Source: UBA10677 sp045654245 (GTDB lineage: Bacteria > Bacillota > Clostridia > Christensenellales > Pumilibacteraceae). Taken from it: DNA of 64,000 nucleotides. This document shows positions 42,523-51,277 of the stretch, one piece after another. The notes beneath the pieces were generated by a model. The model made no database searches. It had not been told where the DNA came from and was given only the letters and a program-made list of their open reading frames with translations. Numbering within the stretch: position 1 is the first letter of the stretch; every line of letters begins with the position of its first letter. Made by a program: the position numbers and the translations under genes. The stretch spans positions 42,346 through 106,345 of the forward strand of contig JAZOMX010000023.1 of the NCBI GenBank assembly GCA_045654245.1, in the 5' to 3' direction.

Positions 42523-44208
42523 ATGTTTACACCAGAAGAAATCGTACAACTACTGCAAAGTTTAATTTGGCTACTGGCTGGAGTGGGCGTGTTTATCGTC
42601 GGTATGAATTTTATGAGCGACGCGCTTGAAAAGAGTGCCGGTAGCGGAATGAAAAAAATGCTTGGTAAAATTAGCAACAGCCGTTTTTCGGGCGTTGGAA
42701 TAGGCGCAGGCGTTACCGCGCTAATCCAGTCGTCGTCGGCGACCTCCGTTATGGTAATCGGTTTAGTTAATGCAGGCGTTATGACGCTTATGCAAGCAAC
42801 CCCGATTATTATGGGCGCTAACATAGGTACTACGGTAACGGGCTTGCTCGTTGCGCTTAAGAACGACTTTTTCAATATGGCTATGTACCTTCTCGCTTTT
42901 ACGGGCGTTATGATGGGCTTTTTCAAGAAAGAAAAAGTTAAGATTATCGGTAGTCTGTTTTGCGGACTTGGACTAATCTTTATCGGTCTTAACCTTATGA
43001 GTAGCGAACAAGCGTTTGGCAATCCTTTAATCGAGCGTGCTTTCGTTGCGATTTTCAAAAAGATTGACTTTCCGCTATTGCTAATACTCGTCGGCGTAGT
43101 TTTTACCGCTCTAATCCAGTCGTCGTCTGCTGCAACCGGTGTCGTAATTACTATGGTAGGAACGGGAATTCTTCCGCTCTCGCTTGCGCTTTTTATCGTG
43201 CTGGGAGCAAACATAGGAACTTGCGTTACCGCGCTTTTAGCCTCGGTAGGAGCGAACGAAAACTCGAAAAGAGTTGCGTTTATTCACTTTACTTTCAACG
43301 TAATCGGAACGGTGCTATTCACTATCTTTATTTGGATATTTAGAGATAAAGCGGTGGCGGTTTTGATGGCGCTTTTCCCAGGGGACGACGCTATGTCGCT
43401 ACAAATGCGAGTTTCCGTTTTCCACGTTGTATTCAACGTTACGACGACGCTATTACTTCTTCCGTTCGTTTCGCAACTCGTTAAATTCTCTAAGTTTGTA
43501 ATTAAGGACAAGAAGAACAAAGAAGAACATCGCTCCCTTAAATTCGTGGACGCCAGACTTCTTTCTACGCCGTCGGTTGCTATTACCCAAGTTAAAAAAG
43601 AGGTCGAGTATATGTTCTCACTCGTTGAGGAAAACATTTTCCACTCGCTCGAATCGGTAGTCGGCAAAGAGCATAAAGACCCCGAAAAACTTATTGAAAA
43701 CGAAAAGACGATTAACTTTACAAACCACGAACTTACGAAATTCTTAATTGCGCTAACATCGTCCGTTTCGCAAAGCGACGAAAAGCGTATAGGTTCGTAC
43801 TTCCACGTTCTAAACGACCTTGAAAGAATAGGTGACCACGCCGAAAACTTCTATGAAATCGGAGAGGACTTTTTCAAAAAAGAGATTTCGTTCTCGGATA
43901 AAGCAAAAGAAGAGTTCAAGGGTATGCACGCTAAAGTTATGGAAATGTTCGCCGTAACGAAAAAGGTATTCTTCAACCACGACGAGACGCAACTCCCTGC
44001 TTTAACTGCGCTTGAAAACGAGGTGGACGGTCTTAAAAAATCACTAACGGCATCACATTTTTCGCGCCTTGCCGACGGAAACTGCGACTTCCAGTTAAGC
44101 CCGTATTACACTTCGGTAATCGCTGGTCTTGAAAGAGTTGCCGACCACTTAATCAACGTTGGATTTAGTATTACCAACCCGACGGGTTCGCAAAAAGGAA
44201 AATACTAA
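42523..44208 (+). CDS. Na+/phosphate cotransporter (NptA/YjbB type) with PhoU-like domain
   Basis: 561 aa. The two inverted PNaS repeats carry the QSSS motifs, IQSSSATSVMVIGLVNAG (~78) and IQSSSAATGVVITMVGTG (~210). A cytosolic PhoU-like helical domain follows (~345-555, including LNDLERIGDHAENFYEIGED and ERVADHLINVGF). It probably exports or imports phosphate coupled to Na+. The start is set by AAAGGAG before 42523. A bidirectional terminator follows. Confidence 0.92.
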   Translation: MFTPEEIVQLLQSLIWLLAGVGVFIVGMNFMSDALEKSAGSGMKKMLGKISNSRFSGVGIGAGVTALIQSSSATSVMVIGLVNAGVMTLMQATPIIMGANIGTTVTGLLVALKNDFFNMAMYLLAFTGVMMGFFKKEKVKIIGSLFCGLGLIFIGLNLMSSEQAFGNPLIERAFVAIFKKIDFPLLLILVGVVFTALIQSSSAATGVVITMVGTGILPLSLALFIVLGANIGTCVTALLASVGANENSKRVAFIHFTFNVIGTVLFTIFIWIFRDKAVAVLMALFPGDDAMSLQMRVSVFHVVFNVTTTLLLLPFVSQLVKFSKFVIKDKKNKEEHRSLKFVDARLLSTPSVAITQVKKEVEYMFSLVEENIFHSLESVVGKEHKDPEKLIENEKTINFTNHELTKFLIALTSSVSQSDEKRIGSYFHVLNDLERIGDHAENFYEIGEDFFKKEISFSDKAKEEFKGMHAKVMEMFAVTKKVFFNHDETQLPALTALENEVDGLKKSLTASHFSRLADGNCDFQLSPYYTSVIAGLERVADHLINVGFSITNPTGSQKGKY

Positions 44209-44240
44209 AAAAGTTTGCCTTTCGGCAGTTAAGGATAATA

Positions 44241-44275
44241 AAAAACACGCTAGTTAAAATAGCGTGTTTTTTTAT
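44241..44275. terminator. Bidirectional terminator
   Basis: AACACGCTA and TAGCGTGTT form a 9-bp stem flanked by A and T runs, placed between convergent genes. Confidence 0.9.
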
Positions 44276-44286
44276 TCCTTTTTCGT

Positions 44287-46443
44287 TTAGAAGTTATAAG
44301 TACCCGGTTCGACCTCGTGCGCTTTGCCTTCGATAATAATCGTAGATTTTACGGGGGTGGTAATCGTATATTTTGCCTTTCCGTTTTCGTAAGCCCAACT
44401 AGAAGTGATTTCTCCGTTGGGGCTTATAAACCTTGCGCTAAACGAGCCGAGTTGGGGCGAGGGGACGGGGGCGATTAACGCTTTTTCGTATCCAGGGTAG
44501 TCGGGGTGAGTGTTAATTCCGCCCGCTACCGAATACATCCAGTCGGCAACCGCGCCGTAAGCGTAGTGGTTGTAAGAGTTCATTCTCTCGCTCCAAAGCA
44601 CGCCGTCGGGGCGTATGCCGTCCCAGTGCTCCCAAATCGTAGTTGCGCCCATAGTTACGGGGTAAAGCCACGAGGGGTACTCTTTCGTGAGCAGTAGTTT
44701 ATACGCTAGTTCGGTTTCTCCACCGCTAGATAGCGCGTGGAGAATATACGGCGTTCCGATAAAGCCCGTTTCGAGTTTATCGCCTGCCGAGTGGATTTTC
44801 TCGACGAGACGGCGCAAGATTTCTTTTCTGTCCTCTACTAGGTCAAAGTGTAGCGCAATCGAACACTCCGTCTGCGTTTTTAGAATAGGCTCGAATTTTT
44901 GAACGAAAGCCTTTTTAATGCCTTTCAAGAGTTCTTCGTAAGCGCTTACGTCTTCGCCTAGAATTTTGCCCGTTTTAACGACTATTTCGGTGGACTTGTA
45001 GTAGTAAGCGGTAGAGATTACGTCCTCGTTGGAACTGCCCTTATATTCGCCGTAGGGAGCGTCAAGCCCCAGCCAGTCGCCGTGCTGGGAATCGCCCGTC
45101 CAAATGAACGGCGTTTTGGTAAAACCGCTGATTGCTCTAATATGCTCTTTCATAGCGTTGAAAGTTAGTTCGAGAATAGATTTATCGCCGTAAGTAGTAT
45201 AAATTTCCCACGGGCAAATCGTAACGGCGTCCGACCAAGCAGAGCAAGAGTGGTCTTCGTCACGCCACTCGTGTAGGCGGTTAGGCACGGGGATAATTCT
45301 CGGTACCATACCGTTGGTGTGTTGCGAAAGAACCATATCGGTTAGCCACTTGTGGAAGAACTGTCGAATATCGAAGTTGTACGCGCCTGCTTTTATAAAC
45401 ACTTGAGCGTCGCCCGTCCAGCCTAATCTTTCGTCGCGTTGCGGACAATCGGTGGGAATATCGACGTAGTTACCACGCTGACCGCGGATTACGTTTTCGA
45501 ACAAGCGGTTCAAGAGTTCGTCGGAGGAGTGGATATAACCCGTTCTTTTGATATCCGAGTGTATCCAAACCGCCGTAATTTCGTCCGAAATCGTTTCGTA
45601 AGAGTGGGGGAACTGGTCAATGCGGAGGTATCGCCAGCCGTAGAAAGTACCGATTGGCTTAAAGGATTGCTCGCCGTCGCAACAAGTATATTCGAAAATA
45701 CACTTTGCCTCACGGTAGTTTTCGTTATAAAAATTGCCGTCCTTGTCCAAAATTTCAGCAAACGAAAGTTTTACTTTCTCGTCCTTATTAGCCTTAAGGT
45801 TAAGCACGGGGTATCCTACCATATTAACGCCGAAATCAAGCACCTTTTCGCCTTTGGGGGTAACGATAAGCGAGACGGGTTTTACCGTTTCGTGTTCAAC
45901 TACGGGTACGCCGTCGAACGGATAGAGTTTTTCTTTCGTATATTCGTGCGTGGATGCAGGACGCCAAACCTCAACGAAGTTAGCGTCGTAGATTATTCCG
46001 TCGTAGATGTCTGCTAGTTCGATTTTAGAATCTGCGCTCTCGAAATTCTCGTCGGTAACTAGCGTTGCTTTCTCGCCCCTTTCGTCGGTATATTCCATTT
46101 GGGCGATAATACAAGTCGGGTGAGCGGGACGAAGAGCGTCGGGGTTATCGTAGAACACGCAAATACTACCCGAATACCAACCGCTAGATGCGTAAATAAC
46201 TAGTTCGTTTTCGCCCTCCGTGGTAAATTCGTAAGTAAAATACGCTATACGCTTAGCATAGTTTTCCCAACCGGGAGCAAGAATTTCGTTTCCTAGTTTT
46301 TTGCCGTTGTGATAGACGGTAAACACGCCCAAAGCGGAAACGGCTAGCGTTGCTTTCTCGCCCTTTTTCGCCTTAAAAAATCGTCTAAAAACAGGGGTGC
46401 GCACGCCACCTTCGTTATAGATAAACTTTGCGGTCTCAAACAT
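44287..46443 (-). CDS. Alpha-L-rhamnosidase (GH78)
   Basis: 718 aa. The N-terminal beta-sandwich modules (~1-290) include APGWENYAKRIAYFTYEF and SGWYSG. The (alpha/alpha)6 catalytic domain has the signature CPQRDERLGWTGDAQVF with acidic residues Asp337 and Glu338, and TIWEHWDGIRPDG holds a second catalytic Glu. A C-terminal beta-sandwich ends the protein. No signal peptide, so it likely acts on imported rhamnosides from pectin, flavonoids or bacterial polymers. It is shorter than the usual 850-1000 aa because the outer N-terminal modules are missing. Confidence 0.92.
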   Translation of the reverse strand: MFETAKFIYNEGGVRTPVFRRFFKAKKGEKATLAVSALGVFTVYHNGKKLGNEILAPGWENYAKRIAYFTYEFTTEGENELVIYASSGWYSGSICVFYDNPDALRPAHPTCIIAQMEYTDERGEKATLVTDENFESADSKIELADIYDGIIYDANFVEVWRPASTHEYTKEKLYPFDGVPVVEHETVKPVSLIVTPKGEKVLDFGVNMVGYPVLNLKANKDEKVKLSFAEILDKDGNFYNENYREAKCIFEYTCCDGEQSFKPIGTFYGWRYLRIDQFPHSYETISDEITAVWIHSDIKRTGYIHSSDELLNRLFENVIRGQRGNYVDIPTDCPQRDERLGWTGDAQVFIKAGAYNFDIRQFFHKWLTDMVLSQHTNGMVPRIIPVPNRLHEWRDEDHSCSAWSDAVTICPWEIYTTYGDKSILELTFNAMKEHIRAISGFTKTPFIWTGDSQHGDWLGLDAPYGEYKGSSNEDVISTAYYYKSTEIVVKTGKILGEDVSAYEELLKGIKKAFVQKFEPILKTQTECSIALHFDLVEDRKEILRRLVEKIHSAGDKLETGFIGTPYILHALSSGGETELAYKLLLTKEYPSWLYPVTMGATTIWEHWDGIRPDGVLWSERMNSYNHYAYGAVADWMYSVAGGINTHPDYPGYEKALIAPVPSPQLGSFSARFISPNGEITSSWAYENGKAKYTITTPVKSTIIIEGKAHEVEPGTYNF

Positions 46444-46563
46444 TTTCCATATCCTCCAAATAAGTTAAACCGTTGAGATTATTCTAAACCAAAAAGGCGC
46501 TTTTGTCAATAGAAAAACCGCAAAAAAAATAAACGGCGAGGGGCAAGTTTTATTCGCTATGAG

Positions 46564-46592
46564 TTGACAACCATATAGGCTTGTGATATAAT
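46564..46592 (+). promoter_or_regulatory. Promoter of gatCAB
   Basis: TTGACA, 17 bp, TATAAT (46587-46592). It rules out an earlier in-frame TTG at 46597 as the gatC start. Confidence 0.88.
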
Positions 46593-46629
46593 ATTTTTGA
46601 ATTTTTCATATAATAGAGGTTATTTTTAT

Positions 46630-46911
46630 ATGGACGCAAATTGTTTAAGAAGACTGGAGTTGTTGAACCAACTCCGATTGACGGAAAGTGAAAAAGAGAG
46701 CGTTTCCGCTTTCATTGACGATAGCCGAGAGGATGCGAAAGTCCTCGGCGATATCGACACCGAAAGCGTTGAGCGTATGGTGCACGTTATGCCTATTCTT
46801 ACCGTGGTAAGAGAGGATAAAGTCGTTAAAAAGTTCGAGCGTGAAGAATTGCAAAAGGGCGCGCCCGAAACTGATTCGGGGTACTGGTGCGTTCCCCGTG
46901 TGGTAGAATAA
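46630..46911 (+). CDS. gatC: Asp/Glu-tRNA amidotransferase subunit C
   Basis: 93 aa. Matches GatC: helical N-terminus LELLNQLRLTESEKESV, the conserved DTESVERMVHVMPI, and the C-terminal VPRVVE. It stabilises the GatA/GatB interface of the enzyme that amidates Glu-tRNA(Gln) or Asp-tRNA(Asn). It starts at 46630 with AGAGG about 10 bases upstream and is followed by gatA after 15 bases. Confidence 0.92.
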   Translation: MDANCLRRLELLNQLRLTESEKESVSAFIDDSREDAKVLGDIDTESVERMVHVMPILTVVREDKVVKKFEREELQKGAPETDSGYWCVPRVVE

Positions 46912-46926
46912 TCGAGGGCTAGAAAA

Positions 46927-48105
46927 ATGGAATTTTATAACGCTAAAAATAATTCCGCTTGCGAGAAGAAAATCGTAGCGGACGATATGATTTTAACTAA
47001 AGATTTGCCCACCACCGCAGGCTCGAAAATGCTCGAAGGATACACGAGTTTATTTGGCTCCGAGGCGCTAACTCGTCTTTACGGAGCGGGCTACGCCCTT
47101 TCGGGTAAGGCAAGCGTGGGCGAGTTTGCAATCGACCTAGTTGGCGAGACGAGTGCGTTTGGAACGCTTGCAAAGGACGGAAAACTCCTTTCCGCTACCG
47201 CTGAAATCGTTGGTAGTGGCGAAGTAGAGGGCGCAATCACGCTAGAGGTTAACGGCGCTACGGCAAGAGCGACGGCGCAAAACGGACTAGTTTCGGTTAA
47301 GCCCACTTACGGCGTAGTTTCTCGTTACGGTACTATTCCCGTTGCTTGCTCGGGCGAGTGCGTTTCCGTTACGGCGAAATGCGCTGATAAATGCAAGGAA
47401 ATTCTTTCGGTAATCGTAGGCCACGACGACAAGGACGGCACGAGTTTGCCCCAAGAAAAATGCGTTCTCTCGCTTGAGAGCAAAGAGATTAAAAAGGTTG
47501 CTATCCTTACCTCTATGCTAGAAGGCGCAGACGACGAAGTAAAGGGAAAAATTAACGAGACGAAAGAAAAACTACAAGCGAGCGGAGTAGTGGTTGAGGA
47601 AATTTCCTCGTCCGTAATTCCTTCGGCTAGACCTGCTTGGAATATTTTGATGAGTTCTGAACTTTGCAACAACGTTTCTCGTTACGACGGCGTTAAGTAC
47701 GGATATAGAGCAAAAGAGTTCTCTGGGCTTGACGAACTTTACACCAACTCTCGTACCGAAGCGTTCGGCTCGCTATTAAAACATATAATCTTGTTCGGTT
47801 CGGATAACCTTTCCACCGAAAACTATATGAAAGTTTACGACAAGGCGTTGCGCGTTCGTAGAGTAATCGTAGAAGAATTTAATAAGATTTTCGGCGAGTT
47901 CGACGCAGTAATTATGCCTGCTTGTTCGACTTTTGCCTACACCGAAGATATGGTAAAAGCAAACCCGACGCTCTCGCAAAGAGAGAATTTTTACACCGCG
48001 CCTGCCTCGATTACGGGCTTGCCTGCAGTCGTAGCAAACGGCGTACAGTTCGTAGGAAAAGCGTTCTCTGAAAGCGCAATGCTCGACCTAATTAAGAGAA
48101 TTTAA
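46927..48105 (+). CDS. gatA: GatA-like amidotransferase subunit lacking the amidase catalytic motifs
   Basis: 392 aa against about 485 for ordinary GatA. Homology is clear in TTAGSKMLEGY, GEFAID/TSAFG, VSVKPTYGVVSRYG and NVSRYDGVKYGYRAKE through the C-terminus. The first ~65 residues are missing. The catalytic Lys region (normally IKDN) reads VADDM at 17-21. The whole GGSSGGS...SDTGGS block that holds the cis-Ser and nucleophile Ser is replaced by an unrelated short stretch (~95-120). The frame is open and conserved on both sides, so it looks like a pseudoenzyme and not a decayed gene. Position between intact gatC and gatB shows what it derives from. Confidence 0.85.
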   Translation: MEFYNAKNNSACEKKIVADDMILTKDLPTTAGSKMLEGYTSLFGSEALTRLYGAGYALSGKASVGEFAIDLVGETSAFGTLAKDGKLLSATAEIVGSGEVEGAITLEVNGATARATAQNGLVSVKPTYGVVSRYGTIPVACSGECVSVTAKCADKCKEILSVIVGHDDKDGTSLPQEKCVLSLESKEIKKVAILTSMLEGADDEVKGKINETKEKLQASGVVVEEISSSVIPSARPAWNILMSSELCNNVSRYDGVKYGYRAKEFSGLDELYTNSRTEAFGSLLKHIILFGSDNLSTENYMKVYDKALRVRRVIVEEFNKIFGEFDAVIMPACSTFAYTEDMVKANPTLSQRENFYTAPASITGLPAVVANGVQFVGKAFSESAMLDLIKRI

Positions 48106-48118
48106 GGAGGGAATAGAA

Positions 48119-49561
48119 ATGAAATACGAAACCGTCATAGGCCTAGAAGTTCACGTTGAACTTGCCACCGATTCTAAAATTTTCTGTTCTTGCTCTGCGC
48201 ACTCTTACGGCACCGAACCCAACGAGCACGTTTGTCCTGCTTGTTGCGGTATGCCCGGTATGCTCCCCGTAGTAAACAAAAGAGTAGTTGACTACGGTAT
48301 GAAAGCAGGTCTTATGCTTAACTGCGACATTAACAGAGTTACCACTTTCGACAAAAAGAGTTATTATTATCCCGACCTACCGTCTGCGTACCAAACTACA
48401 CAATGGTTTGCGCCCGTAGCGGTAAACGGACTAGTTGAAATCGAGACTAGCCAAGGCAAGAAGGGAGTTAGAATTAAGCAAATCCATATGGAAGAGGACG
48501 CAGGAAAACTCGTTCACGACATTTTGGACAATACTACGCACGTTGACTTTAACAGAACGAGCGTACCCCTTATCGAAATCGTAAGCCAACCCGACCTTTC
48601 TTCGGCTGAAGAGGTTGAGGCGTACCTAGAGAGATTAAAGACTTTGCTCCGTTACGCAAAGGTTGCCGAGTGCGAAATGGCTCACGGAACTATGAGATGC
48701 GACGTAAACCTCTCCGTTCGCCCCGAGGGAAGTAATAAACTCGGCGTTCGTACCGAGATGAAGAATATGAACTCGATTGAGGCGATTAAGCGCGCGATTG
48801 AGTACGAGACTGAACGCCATATCGACGCGATTGAGAACGGAACGGAAACGCTCGTTCAAGAAACGCGCCGTTGGGACGACGCTAAAGGTCAAAGCCTTGC
48901 TATGCGTTCTAAGGAAACGGCGGGAGATTATCGCTATTTCCCCGACCCCAACGTAATGCCCGTAGTAATCGACGACGAGTGGTTTAACGAGATTAAAGCG
49001 TCTCTCCCCGAATTCCCCGAGGTTAAGAAAGCAAGATACACCAGCGAACTCGGACTTAGCGATTACGACGCAGAGCAACTAACTAAGAGTATTGCTATTT
49101 GCGAGTGCTTTGAGGACGCATATTCGGTATGCAAGAGCGCAAAGGATTCGGCAAACTGGATGCTTTCCGAGGTTATGAGTATTCTTAACGTAAGAAAAAT
49201 GACTTACGATATGCTTGCTCTCGACGGTAAAAAGTTGGGCGAGATTATTAAACTCGTTTCGGCAAACAAGGTTGGAAGAGCAAACGCAAAGAAAATCCTT
49301 GCAGATATGTTCGACGACGCTACGATACAGCCCCTTGCTTACGCGGAGAAGAACGGCTTTATTATGTCGAGCAACACCGACGCTATTAAGGCGGTAGCAA
49401 GAGTAGTCGTTGCCTCTGACCAAAGAGCGGTAGCCGACTATAAGAGCGGAAAAGAAAAGGCTATTATGGCGCTATTTGGTAAGTGTATGAAAGAACTTAA
49501 GGGCAACTGCGCTCCCGACGTGCTAAAAGCGGTACTAATCGAAGTTATTAACGAAAACTAA
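48119..49561 (+). CDS. gatB: Asp/Glu-tRNA amidotransferase subunit B
   Basis: 480 aa, full length. N-terminal ETVIGLEVHVELAT, the zinc cysteines in FCSCSAHSYG and VCPACCGMPG, and the kinase-site segments HMEEDAGKL and YYYPDLPSAYQ. The C-terminal YqeY-like tRNA-binding domain spans ~330-478. It phosphorylates the tRNA-bound acid and transfers ammonia. AAGGAGG precedes the ATG, 13 bases after gatA. All catalytic features look intact, in contrast to gatA. Confidence 0.96.
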   Translation: MKYETVIGLEVHVELATDSKIFCSCSAHSYGTEPNEHVCPACCGMPGMLPVVNKRVVDYGMKAGLMLNCDINRVTTFDKKSYYYPDLPSAYQTTQWFAPVAVNGLVEIETSQGKKGVRIKQIHMEEDAGKLVHDILDNTTHVDFNRTSVPLIEIVSQPDLSSAEEVEAYLERLKTLLRYAKVAECEMAHGTMRCDVNLSVRPEGSNKLGVRTEMKNMNSIEAIKRAIEYETERHIDAIENGTETLVQETRRWDDAKGQSLAMRSKETAGDYRYFPDPNVMPVVIDDEWFNEIKASLPEFPEVKKARYTSELGLSDYDAEQLTKSIAICECFEDAYSVCKSAKDSANWMLSEVMSILNVRKMTYDMLALDGKKLGEIIKLVSANKVGRANAKKILADMFDDATIQPLAYAEKNGFIMSSNTDAIKAVARVVVASDQRAVADYKSGKEKAIMALFGKCMKELKGNCAPDVLKAVLIEVINEN

Positions 49562-49571
49562 TAAAAAAGAG

Positions 49572-49600
49572 AAACGGTAAGATTTATTCTTGCCGTTTTG
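49572..49600 (+). terminator. Terminator after gatB
   Basis: AACGGTAAGA and TCTTGCCGTT form a 10-bp stem with one T-G wobble and a 5-base loop, then TTTGTT. Confidence 0.75.
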
Positions 49601-49616
49601 TTATAGTGAGAGGAAA

Positions 49617-50099
49617 ATGAAGAACCACGCCATAGAAGAACTTTTTTCTAAATATTATAACGACGCTCTGCTATATTCGTTATCGCTTACGAAGAATTAT
49701 CCGCTTGCCGAAGAAATAGTCTCCGACGCCTTTTTTATCGCGCTTAAAACTGCGGACGGCGAGGTCAAAAATTTTAAGCCGTGGTTACTAAAAGTTTGTA
49801 GAAACCTATTCTTAAATCAGCAGAGAAAGACCAAGCGATATCAAGAATTAGACGAAGGGGTTATAGACGAAAGCGAAACGGCGTTAGAGAAAGTTATCCG
49901 TTCGGAAGAATACCGCTCGCTTTATCACGCTATTTCGCTCCTTAATCCTGCCTATAAAGAGGCAATCACGCTGTTTTACTTTGAGGGCTTGTCGATTAAA
50001 GATATTGCGCTAGTTACGGGCAAAAGCGAAACGGTAGTTAAGGTTACGCTTTTTAGGGGCAGAGAGGCGCTTAAAAAAATTTTATCGACCAAAGTGTAA
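49617..50099 (+). CDS. ECF-type RNA polymerase sigma factor
   Basis: 160 aa. Region 2 is seen in LFSKYYNDALLYSLSLTKNY and PLAEEIVSDAFFIAL; region 4 in YKEAITLFYFEGLSIKDIAL followed by VKVTLFRGREALKK. The start at 49617 has GAGAGG just before; an upstream TTG overlaps the terminator. A membrane protein encoded 78 bases downstream may be its anti-sigma partner. Confidence 0.9.
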   Translation: MKNHAIEELFSKYYNDALLYSLSLTKNYPLAEEIVSDAFFIALKTADGEVKNFKPWLLKVCRNLFLNQQRKTKRYQELDEGVIDESETALEKVIRSEEYRSLYHAISLLNPAYKEAITLFYFEGLSIKDIALVTGKSETVVKVTLFRGREALKKILSTKV

Positions 50100-50177
50100 C
50101 CTTTTTCGTTTTACGGTGTCTTATAAGTGAAAGGGATTAAAAAACCTTGACTATAAAACGAAAAGGAGAATAAAACT

Positions 50178-50702
50178 ATGGATTTTGAAAAAGCATATCA
50201 AAAGTTTTTAGACGGTACGGCAACTCCCGAAGAAATCGAGTTCGTTCGCACGGAAATAAATAGAGCAAACGAGGTTAGTGAAGCACTGTCTAGCGGTAAA
50301 AAGGAAATCGTTACTTCGCCGGCGGAAGAGGGAGCGGTGAAAAAGGCGATTAAGAAGTACTGGAGAAAAGACACGCTTAAAATTTTGGTAATCGTTGCTT
50401 GCTCGATTTTTGCCGTTATGATTGCGGTTGGGCTTGCGATAGGTATCCCTGTTCTAAGTAGCGCAAAAGATAACACGAATTACTCAAAGGCTCAAGCAAA
50501 GGCAATCGCCGTTGAGCGTATCGTTCAACAATATCCCGATAGAGCAAACGAAATCGAGGTTTACAAAGTGGAGAAAGAACTCGAGGTCGAGGGCAGAATT
50601 AAGAACGCTCGTTATATATTCGTCGTTGAAGTGTATGACGGCGATAAAGTCGTGGAAATCGAAATCGACGGCAAAACGGGAAGAATACTCGATATGGACT
50701 AA
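50178..50702 (+). CDS. Membrane protein with PepSY-like domain, probable anti-sigma partner
   Basis: 174 aa. The cytosolic N-terminus (1-70) is short and acidic/basic (FLDGTATPEEIEFVRTEI), resembling the pattern of zinc-less anti-sigma domains. One membrane helix follows (~72-96, LKILVIVACSIFAVMIAVGL). The extracytoplasmic part (~105-174) has the PepSY pattern of a helix, then YIFVVEVYDGDKVVEIEIDG and TGRILDMD. Its place after an ECF sigma gene supports a signalling role. AAGGAG precedes the start. Confidence 0.7.
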   Translation: MDFEKAYQKFLDGTATPEEIEFVRTEINRANEVSEALSSGKKEIVTSPAEEGAVKKAIKKYWRKDTLKILVIVACSIFAVMIAVGLAIGIPVLSSAKDNTNYSKAQAKAIAVERIVQQYPDRANEIEVYKVEKELEVEGRIKNARYIFVVEVYDGDKVVEIEIDGKTGRILDMD

Positions 50703-50710
50703 AAAAAAGA

Positions 50711-50744
50711 AAAGGCAATCTTTTTAGAAAGATTGCCTTTTTTG
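50711..50744 (+). terminator. Intrinsic terminator
   Basis: AAAGGCAATCTTT and AAAGATTGCCTTT form a 13-bp stem with a short loop and a T run. Confidence 0.92.
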
Positions 50745-50787
50745 TATGTATGTGACTAAATCTCGTTTTTGTATGTATGTGACTAAA
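50739..50787. repeat. 22-bp direct repeat
   Basis: TTTTTGTATGTATGTGACTA is repeated at 50739 and 50766 (22 bases each, 5-base gap). The first copy overlaps the terminator tail. No function is apparent. Confidence 0.6.
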
Positions 50788-50807
50788 AGTATTTTAATGA
50801 ATTATCA

Positions 50808-51176
50808 TCAAAAAAACAGAGGTTTCTTTAATGTAAATTTAGTTCCTTCTTTCGCCATTGTTATTGTGCCAAAACTTTTTGACATCTTTATCCTTCTCCC
50901 ATCATTAAAGCGTAGTTCCCCTTTTTCCCACACGCCCGAAGCGGTAGTATTCCCGTTTCGCAAAACAAAGTCGCCATCGCCGTCTAGTTCTAAAATAACA
51001 AAATCATCAGTAATCGTCATACCTAGGAATTCATCTCCCTCCTCTAATTGCATACCATTAACAATCATACTATCAAATTTATAAGTTCCAGACCAAGACG
51101 GATAAAAAATAAGAAGATAAGCGCCTATTAAAACTACTAATAATATCGAACCTATTTTTGCTAATTTTGCTTTCAT
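50808..51176 (-). CDS. Small membrane-anchored or secreted protein (lipocalin-like strand pattern)
   Basis: 122 aa. A basic start and hydrophobic helix (~7-27, IGSILLVVLIGAYLLIFY) anchor it. The remainder is a run of short beta strands (GTYKFDSMIVNGMQLEEG, DDFVILELDGDGDF, GVWEKGELRF) like small lipocalin-like or DUF5640-type proteins. AAGGAG precedes the ATG. Its promoter carries an operator exactly in the spacer, and a divergent XRE gene lies 100 bp away. Confidence 0.7.
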   Translation of the reverse strand: MKAKLAKIGSILLVVLIGAYLLIFYPSWSGTYKFDSMIVNGMQLEEGDEFLGMTITDDFVILELDGDGDFVLRNGNTTASGVWEKGELRFNDGRRIKMSKSFGTITMAKEGTKFTLKKPLFF

Positions 51177-51215
51177 TGTGTTACTCCTTTTCTTTTGTTA
51201 ATACGATTTAATATT

Positions 51216-51271
51216 ATTATATAAGAAGAATTCTTCTTTGTCAAGTATTTTAAGAAGAAATCTTCTATAAT
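51216..51271. promoter_or_regulatory. Divergent promoter region with two XRE-type operators
   Basis: Leftward promoter: TTGACA (51244-51239), 17 bp, TATAAT (51221-51216). Its spacer is filled by the 16-bp palindrome AAGAAGAATTCTTCTT (51223-51238). A second site, AGAAGA-AA-TCTTCT (51253-51266), abuts a rightward TATAAT (51266-51271) for the XRE gene. The layout predicts that the XRE protein represses the small envelope gene and itself. Confidence 0.75.
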
Positions 51272-51277
51272 AATATC

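Noticed and set aside
42459..43214. Minus-strand open frame opposite the Na/Pi cotransporter
   Set aside because: Overlaps the conserved QSSS repeats in antisense; Ile/Pro/Thr-rich shadow.
45439..46017. Plus-strand open frame opposite the GH78 gene
   Set aside because: Antisense shadow of a well-supported rhamnosidase; no ribosome site and no recognisable family.
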